A stretch of 64,000 bases of DNA, from NCBI GenBank assembly GCA_963729115.1, contig CAVSMR010000027.1, positions 248,001 to 312,000 on the forward strand. The letters are read 5' to 3'. Positions within the stretch are counted from its first letter, which is position 1, and each line of letters opens with the position of its first letter. Made by a program: the position numbers and the translations under genes. Shown here in pieces: positions 59,603 to 64,000 of this stretch. The stretch is from Actinophytocola sp963729115. Its GTDB lineage: Bacteria; Actinomycetota; Actinomycetes; Mycobacteriales; Pseudonocardiaceae. A model generated the notes under the pieces. The model saw only the letters and a list, made by a program, of their open reading frames with translations. It was not told the origin of the DNA and made no database searches.

Positions 59603-60540
59603 CAGAAGTAGCCCTCCGACTTCTTGGTCTCCAGTGACGACCCGCCGTCACCGTCGATGAGCCGGCCCGCCCGTTCCGACCGGCGGTCGGAGCTCGTCTC
59701 GTCGATCAGCTCGTCGAGGGTGGTCGCCGTGGACTCCACCGCGGCGGTGAGCGGGTAGCACCCGAGGGTGCGGAACCGGACCCAGCGATGCTCGGGTGTC
59801 TCGCCCGGCCGCAGCGGAAAGCGGTCGTCGTCGACCATGAGCAGGACGCCGTCCCGCTGGACCACCGGGCGCGGCGCCGCGAGGTAGAGCGGGACGACGG
59901 GGATGTCCTCGCGGCGGATGTAGCGCCAGATGTCGAGTTCGGTCCAGTTCGACAGCGGGAACACCCGGATCGACTGCCCGTCGGCCAGCTGGGTGTTGGG
60001 CCACCGCCAGAACTCCGGCCGCTGCCGGCGCGGGTCCCAGCGATGCCCGGGTTCGCGGACGGAGAAGATCCGTTCCTTCGCCCGCGAACGTTCCTCGTCC
60101 CGCCGGGCACCGCCGATCGCCGCGTCGAAGCCGCCCGCGTCGAGCGCCCGGCGCAGCGTCACGGTCTTCATGATCCGGGTGTATTCGTGCGTGCCGTGGG
60201 TGAACGGGGTGACTCCCGCGGTGGCTGCCTCGGTGTTCGTGCGCACCAGGAGGTCCAGGTCCAAGCGGCGTGCGGTGGCGTCCCGGAACTCGATCATCTC
60301 CCGGAACTTCCAGCGAGTGTCCACATGCAACACCGGAAACGGCAGGCGCCCCGGCGCGAACGCCTTGGCGGCGAGGTGCAGCAGCACCGAGGAGTCCTTG
60401 CCTATCGAGTAGAGGAGCACCGGCTTGCGGCACGCTCCTGCGGTCTCGCGCAGAACGTGGATCGCTTCGGCTTCCAGTTCGTCCAGCACGACCGTTGCGG
60501 TGTCGGAAATCGTCTCGTAGGTCGCCGTCCTGACGTCCAC
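59602..60540 (-). CDS. cysD: sulfate adenylyltransferase subunit 2
   Basis: 312 aa from GTG 60540 with GCGAGGGG upstream. A PP-loop ATP pyrophosphatase: LLYSIGKDSSVLLHLAAKAF, with the family landmarks HVDTRWKFREMIEFRD, AIGGARRDEERSRAKERIFS and FPLSNWTELDIWRYI. It forms APS together with CysN. The promoter region (60550-60580) is unusually AT-rich. The pair makes PAPS, the donor for sulfotransferases. Confidence 0.93.
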   Translation of the reverse strand: MDVRTATYETISDTATVVLDELEAEAIHVLRETAGACRKPVLLYSIGKDSSVLLHLAAKAFAPGRLPFPVLHVDTRWKFREMIEFRDATARRLDLDLLVRTNTEAATAGVTPFTHGTHEYTRIMKTVTLRRALDAGGFDAAIGGARRDEERSRAKERIFSVREPGHRWDPRRQRPEFWRWPNTQLADGQSIRVFPLSNWTELDIWRYIRREDIPVVPLYLAAPRPVVQRDGVLLMVDDDRFPLRPGETPEHRWVRFRTLGCYPLTAAVESTATTLDELIDETSSDRRSERAGRLIDGDGGSSLETKKSEGYF

Positions 60541-60711
60541 GTCGGCCCCTCGCTTTATCTTGAGTTTATTGGTCGACTTTGTCGGATGTTACGCGGACGA
60601 GGGGTGTCCATGAGGATGCGAGCAGCGAGGTCGAATACCTGTGGTGGTTCTACGCGGGAGGAACCCGGCGCAGCTCAGGGTGAATTCGAGGCGAACGCCC
60701 AACCCGGCGGC

Positions 60712-61407
60712 CTATCCACCGTCGCCACCTTCGCGTTCGGCACCCGGTCGAGCGTCGATGCAGTAACCGACACCGGGGACCGTGGCGATGATCCAGGGTT
60801 CACCGAGCCGTTTGCGCAGTGCCGAGACCGTGATGCGCACTGCGTTGGTGAAGGGGTCCGCGTTCGCGTCCCACGCTCGCTCCAGGAGGTCCTCGGCGCT
60901 GACGACGCCGCCCTCGGCGGCGACGAGGACTTCGAGCACCGCGAACTGCTTTCTGGTCAGTGCGACGTAGCGGCCGTCGCGGTAGACCTCGCGGCGGAAC
61001 GGATCCACCCGCAGGCCCGCGATCTCTCGCACCGGCGGCCTGTTGTGCGCCCGCCTGCGGTCGAGTGCTCTGAGCCGGAGCACGAGTTCCTGGAGCGCGA
61101 ACGGCTTCGTGAGGTAGTCGTCGGCACCGATCTCGAACCCGGTGGTCTTGTCGTCGAGACGGTCGGCAGCGGTGAGCATGAGGATCGGCATGCCGCTACC
61201 GGAGGCGACAATGCGTTTGGCGATCTCGTCACCGGAAGGGCCCGGAATGTCCCGGTCGAGAACGGCGATGTCGTAGTCGTTGATGCCGAGCAATTCCACC
61301 GCGGTGTCGCCATCGCCCGCGATGTCCGCCGCAATCGCCTCCAGGCGAAGGCCGTCGCGGATGGCTTCCGCCAGGTACTGCTCGTCCTCGACGATCAACA
61401 CACGCAT
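60712..61407 (-). CDS. OmpR-type response regulator, VanR-like, orphan
   Basis: 231 aa. The receiver has MRVLIVEDEQYLAEAI (acidic pocket), AVLDRDIPGPSG with the phospho-acceptor Asp, LMLTAADRLDD and TKPF. The winged-helix effector domain is LTRKQFAVLEVLVAAEGGVVSAEDLLERAWD...RITVSALRKRL with the end IATVPGVGYCID. Similar to VanR/PhoB proteins. No kinase gene adjoins it. A -10 box TAGCAT (61419-61414) ends 6 nt before the ATG, implying a leaderless mRNA. The direct repeats in the divergent region are likely its sites. Confidence 0.85.
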   Translation of the reverse strand: MRVLIVEDEQYLAEAIRDGLRLEAIAADIAGDGDTAVELLGINDYDIAVLDRDIPGPSGDEIAKRIVASGSGMPILMLTAADRLDDKTTGFEIGADDYLTKPFALQELVLRLRALDRRRAHNRPPVREIAGLRVDPFRREVYRDGRYVALTRKQFAVLEVLVAAEGGVVSAEDLLERAWDANADPFTNAVRITVSALRKRLGEPWIIATVPGVGYCIDARPGAEREGGDGG

Positions 61408-61413
61408 GCCCCG

Positions 61414-61419
61414 ATGCTA
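61414..61419 (-). promoter_or_regulatory. leaderless -10 box of the VanR-like gene
   Basis: TAGCAT on the minus strand, 6 nt from the ATG. The place of a -35 box is occupied by the direct repeat at 61427-61446, so activation by a bound regulator is expected. Confidence 0.6.
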
Positions 61420-61426
61420 CGAGCCG

Positions 61427-61446
61427 GGCATATCGTCGGCATATCG
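61427..61446. promoter_or_regulatory. VanR-type direct-repeat operator, copy 1
   Basis: GGCATATCG-TC-GGCATATCG: two identical 9-bp half-sites with an 11-bp period, characteristic of OmpR-family binding. It lies just upstream of the vanR-like -10 box. Confidence 0.75.
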
Positions 61447-61544
61447 GCTGCCACATCCCGCCGTCCCCGGTGGATCCTCGACGCCCACCTTGCTCGGCGT
61501 CGGGTTCGCCTGGGCCGGCCACGAGACCCTCGACTGACGCTCGC

Positions 61545-61564
61545 GGCATATCGTCGGCATATCG
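61545..61564. promoter_or_regulatory. VanR-type direct-repeat operator, copy 2
   Basis: The same 20 bp as copy 1 with no mismatch, in the same orientation, 118 bp to the right. It ends 46 bp before the ATG of the vanY-like gene. CATACC at about 61572 could be the -10 box of that gene. Confidence 0.75.
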
Positions 61565-61610
61565 AAAATCACATACCAGCTGGCAACACCGCGCTGCATT
61601 TACTGGCCGC

Positions 61611-62240
61611 ATGACCTACAGCCAATCAGCCTTGACGACGAGTCGTCGGACTCCGCGAATCGTCGCGACGACGCCCCGCCGGATTCGCCGGATCGTTGCC
61701 GCCGGTGTGCGAGCCGTCCTCGCCGCCATCGCCCGGCCGCTCGGCTACCGGCTGATTCGCATCCAGGGGCGCGGGGCGCTCGGCGTGGCTGACGGTGCCG
61801 TCCCCGAAGGCGTGACGGTCTTCGACGACGAGGTCCCCGGCGTGGCCAATCTCGAACCGGCCCTCCTCGCGGCCCTCCGGAAGGCCGCGGCGGATGCCGC
61901 GGACGACGGCGTCGAGTTCGTCGTCAACAGTGGCTGGCGTACCCCGGCGTACCAGGAACAGCTTCTTCGCAACGCGGTTACCAGGTACGGATCCATGGCG
62001 GAAGCCGCGCGCTGGGTGGCCACCGCGGAGACCTCCGCTCATGTGGCGGGGGACGCGGTGGACATCGGGCCGCCCAACTCAGCCGCGTGGTTGTCCAAGC
62101 ACGGCGCGGACTACGGGTTGTGCCAGATCTACGCGAACGAACCCTGGCACTACGAACTTCGTCCCGAAGCCATCGAGCACGGCCCGCCGCCCATGTACCC
62201 CGACGCCAGCCAGGACCCGAGGATGCTGAAGCGAGCGTGA
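61611..62240 (+). CDS. vanY: VanY-like D,D-carboxypeptidase (M15B)
   Basis: 209 aa from ATG 61611. A basic N-terminus and a weak membrane segment (VAAGVRAVLAAIARPLGY) suggest membrane anchoring. The M15 zinc ligands are all present: SAHVAGDAVD (H144, D151) and EPWHYEL (E177, H180), with VNSGWRTPAYQEQLL upstream. It removes the terminal D-Ala from pentapeptide precursors, reducing glycopeptide binding. Paired by a 4-bp overlap with a Ddl/VanA-like gene and preceded by a VanR-type operator. No separate VanX or VanH is seen. Confidence 0.88.
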   Translation: MTYSQSALTTSRRTPRIVATTPRRIRRIVAAGVRAVLAAIARPLGYRLIRIQGRGALGVADGAVPEGVTVFDDEVPGVANLEPALLAALRKAAADAADDGVEFVVNSGWRTPAYQEQLLRNAVTRYGSMAEAARWVATAETSAHVAGDAVDIGPPNSAAWLSKHGADYGLCQIYANEPWHYELRPEAIEHGPPPMYPDASQDPRMLKRA

Positions 62241-63229
62241 CGAAGCACGTCCTGGTCATCGGCGGCGGCCAGAACGCCGAACACAGCGTCTCGGTGAAGA
62301 CCGCCGCGGCCATCGTCGAGGCACTCCGTTCCGGCGGGTTCGACGTCAGCACGATCACCATCGGCCGTGACGGAACATGGTCTGACGGCACGCGGGCGCT
62401 CGGGACGAGCGCCGCCACCTCGCTGGCCGCGGCGTTGCCGCTGCTGGAACAGGTGGATGTGGTCTTCCCCGCGGTGCACGGTCCGCGTGGCGAGGACGGG
62501 ACGCTGGCGGCCTTGTGCGCCCTCGTCCAGAAGCCGGTGGCCGGCTCCGGGCTGCGGGCCGGCGCGATCGGCATGGACAAGTGGGCGACCAAACTCATCG
62601 CCGAAGCCATCGGGATACGCACCGCCTCGGGTCACCTGGTACGCGCGGCCCAGATGGCGGACATCGAGTTCGTGGCGGACGTCGTCGTCAAGCCGGTCTC
62701 CGGTGGCTCCGGCAACGGAGTCACGCTGGCCCGGGACGCCGTCCAGCTGCACAAGGCATTGCGCCTCGCCGCTCGCTACGACGACCAGATCCTCGTCGAG
62801 CACGTCGTCCACGGCCGGGAAATCCAGGTCGCGGTCCTGTTGGAAGCCGGCGGCAGTAGTTGGGCGCCACCACCGTTGGAGGTCCACGCCGGCGACGTGC
62901 GCGACACGGCAACGACATTCGACGGAACCGAAGAGTTCACCGTGCCTGCCCGGCTCGACAGCACCGACAGCGCAATGCTCACCCAGGCGGCGCTTGCGCT
63001 GTTCGACGCGCTCGGCTGCGCCGGAGTCGCGCGTTTCGACTTCTTCCTCACCGACAACGGCCCGGTCCTCAACGAGGTCAACACGACGCCCGGCATGACT
63101 GTTGAGTCGACGCTGCCGGAGATGTTCGCGGCCGCTGGAGTGTCCTATGAGGACCTGGTCGCGCGCCTGGTCAGCGCCGCGTCGATGCCGACAACCGTGT
63201 TGCCACTGTTGGTCAATTGCCGGCACTAG
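62237..63229 (+). CDS. D-alanine-D-alanine ligase family protein (Ddl/VanA-like)
   Basis: 330 aa from GTG 62237 (GTGA overlap). ATP-grasp ligase: GGGQNAEHSVSVKTAAAIVEAL (VanA-like EH.VSVK box), FPAVHGPRGEDGTLAAL, GSGLRAGAIGMDKWATKLI, KPVSGGSGNG, and the metal-binding end ARFDFFLTDNGPVLNEVNTTPGMT. Whether it makes D-Ala-D-Ala or a D-Ala-D-Lac/D-Ser depsipeptide depends on omega-loop residues I cannot settle by eye. In this setting, after vanY under a VanR site, it is probably part of glycopeptide self-resistance. Confidence 0.85.
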   Translation: MTKHVLVIGGGQNAEHSVSVKTAAAIVEALRSGGFDVSTITIGRDGTWSDGTRALGTSAATSLAAALPLLEQVDVVFPAVHGPRGEDGTLAALCALVQKPVAGSGLRAGAIGMDKWATKLIAEAIGIRTASGHLVRAAQMADIEFVADVVVKPVSGGSGNGVTLARDAVQLHKALRLAARYDDQILVEHVVHGREIQVAVLLEAGGSSWAPPPLEVHAGDVRDTATTFDGTEEFTVPARLDSTDSAMLTQAALALFDALGCAGVARFDFFLTDNGPVLNEVNTTPGMTVESTLPEMFAAAGVSYEDLVARLVSAASMPTTVLPLLVNCRH

Positions 63230-63281
63230 AGGTCCGTGCGATGCTGGCCTGGTGTGCCGGAGGACGTCGAGCGGCAGGGGT

Positions 63282-63310
63282 GTCCAACCACCGAGGCCGG
63301 GCAGTTGGAC
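63282..63310. promoter_or_regulatory. Bbr/StrR-type operator 2
   Basis: GTCCAA, 17-nt spacer, TTGGAC, again perfect, 405 bp upstream of the ABC exporter start. Its spacer shares GAGGCCGGGCAG with operator 1 and the two sites match over 25 of 29 positions. Confidence 0.8.
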
Positions 63311-63317
63311 GGCGCGG

Positions 63318-63575
63318 GAGAAGGGTGCACGCGTCTCGCTCACCAGCGCCGAGCTGAGGGTGGCGACGCTCGCCGCGCGCGGATGCGTCAACCGGGAGAT
63401 CGCGGAGCGGCTGTTCATCACGCCGAGCACCGTTGAACAGCACCTGACACGCGTATTCAAGAAACTGGGGATCACCGGCCGGAGTTTCCTGCCGGCGTGG
63501 TTGTCGGCGCTGAGCCGGGATGATTGTTCGCTCGGCGAGAAAACGGACGGTGATCCCGGTCGGCTCCGGCCCTGA
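63318..63575 (+). pseudogene. C-terminal fragment of a LuxR-type regulator
   Basis: An open stretch encodes a full LuxR helix-turn-helix (LTSAELRVATLAARGCVNREIAERLF, ITPSTVEQHLTRVFKKLGI) and a short tail to a TGA at 63575. No in-frame start codon follows the Bbr-type site, and no receiver or ATPase domain precedes it. It resembles the end of a LAL-type regulator left by deletion. Expression as a HTH-only protein from an unseen start cannot be excluded. Confidence 0.6.
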
Positions 63576-63715
63576 CCGCAATTCGGATCGTCGCACGTTC
63601 CGTACCGACTCTGTCGCCGCCCACAGTTGTTCGCTCGTACCCACTCGTGGACATGGACTCCATTCAGCACGATTGAGGTCGCTGACTTCGCGAGTCGTGT
63701 GAGAGGGGTGCCTGC

Positions 63716-64000
63716 GTGGATGTGGTGATGCGCACCGGGGGGGTGAGAAAGCGTGATGACGATCCCGATCCTTGGCAGACCAAGATCCGCCCGGGAACGG
63801 TGCGCAGGGTGCTCGCCTACTTTCGCCCGCACATCGGCAAGGTCGCGCTCTTCGTTCTCGTCGCCGCGCTGGAGTCGCTTGCCGTCGCCGCAACTCCGTT
63901 GCTGCTGAAGGAACTCGTCGACGGCGGCATCCTCGAGAACGATCTCGGGATCGTGATCGTGACCGCCTGCCTGGCCGGCGGGCTTGCCGTGCTGGGTGCA
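63716..64000 (+). CDS. ABC exporter, 5' part only (Tba-like candidate)
   Basis: GTG 63716 with GAGAGGGGTG upstream. The 95 codons visible to the window edge encode a charged N-terminus (RKRDDDPDPWQTKIRPGTVRRVLAYF), then two hydrophobic helices (VALFVLVAALESLAVAATPLLL; LGIVIVTACLAGGLAVLGA), the beginning of a type IV exporter membrane domain. The nucleotide-binding part lies outside the window. A StrR-controlled ABC exporter is expected next to the activator in glycopeptide clusters, where Tba-type proteins secrete the antibiotic. Confidence 0.75.
   Translation, partial: MDVVMRTGGVRKRDDDPDPWQTKIRPGTVRRVLAYFRPHIGKVALFVLVAALESLAVAATPLLLKELVDGGILENDLGIVIVTACLAGGLAVLGA

Larger units (their letters stand above)
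63230..63715. other. 486-bp region between the ligase gene and the ABC exporter
   Basis: Contains the second conserved AATTGCCG...CGTGCGATG block beginning in the last codons of the ligase gene, Bbr-type operator 2, and the tail of a LuxR-type gene. No intact gene is seen. Confidence 0.5.

Noticed and set aside
57770..60540. cysD-cysNC as part of ordinary sulfate assimilation
   Set aside because: Not fully excluded, but no PAPS/APS reductase, sulfite reductase or sulfate transporter is adjacent, so a PAPS supply role fits better.
61427..61564. The GGCATATCG repeats as a CRISPR or transposon end
   Set aside because: Only two copies, no spacer array, no target duplication, and the 11-bp phasing at a divergent vanR/vanY promoter fits operators.

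Overview
The window comes from a very GC-rich actinomycete. Its gene content points to the Pseudonocardiaceae, with Amycolatopsis-like as the best guess: a DUF5997/LysR pair, a rifamycin phosphotransferase, an AfsR-type SARP, a StrR/Bbr-type activator and glycopeptide-style van genes. Many starts are GTG, neighbouring genes often overlap by 4 bp, and several genes appear to be leaderless.

Layout. (1) 1-4.3 kb: a divergent LysR-like/DUF5997 pair, an SAM methyltransferase and a convergent rifamycin-inactivating phosphotransferase (rph). (2) 4.6-11.9 kb: a cassette of a 1239-aa SARP/NB-ARC/TPR regulator, a 48-aa peptide with five cysteines in its C-terminal half, a strong stem-loop, a MauE-like membrane redox protein, a TlpA-like CGPC thioredoxin, an ABC exporter and an S26 signal peptidase. 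It reads as an export, oxidation and leader-cleavage line for the small peptide. (3) 12.0-38.0 kb: an extracellular contractile injection system (eCIS). It has its own LuxR-type regulator, a two-helix holin-like protein, a stand-alone degenerate receiver, sheath, tube, baseplate and spike genes, Pvc16-like cap, AAA+ ATPase, two long fibre/propeller proteins, a VWA protein and two DUF4157 proteins that look like cargo. One DUF4157 protein carries a second HExxH zincin site and the other a possible Cys/His hydrolase-like tail. (4) 38.1-44.3 kb: a carbohydrate ABC importer, then an LLM-type oxidoreductase, an SMP-30 lactonase and a TetR regulator with a clear operator.

(5) 44.3-55.6 kb: a phosphonate-type biosynthetic locus. 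PEP mutase (EDK-x5-NS motif) and phosphonopyruvate decarboxylase are followed by a phosphoesterase, an ATP-grasp ligase and a TauD-type dioxygenase. Next come a promoter, a 78-aa small protein, a di-iron oxygenase, a nucleotidyltransferase-fold protein, a second methyltransferase and a JmjC/cupin oxygenase. No aminotransferase or phosphonoacetaldehyde reductase is visible, so the product is not an obvious known phosphonate. (6) 55.6-64 kb: probably the edge of a glycopeptide antibiotic cluster. It holds a StrR/Bbr-type activator, an AroH chorismate mutase, a PAPS-forming pair (cysD, cysNC), an orphan VanR-like regulator, a VanY-like carboxypeptidase, a Ddl/VanA-like ligase, and the first 95 codons of an ABC exporter. 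Two perfect GTCCAA-N17-TTGGAC sites, matching the remembered Bbr binding consensus, lie upstream of the activator and of the exporter. Paired 20-bp direct repeats with 11-bp periodicity lie between vanR and vanY.

All functions were read from motifs and gene context. No database search was run. No tRNA, rRNA, CRISPR array or insertion sequence was recognised.
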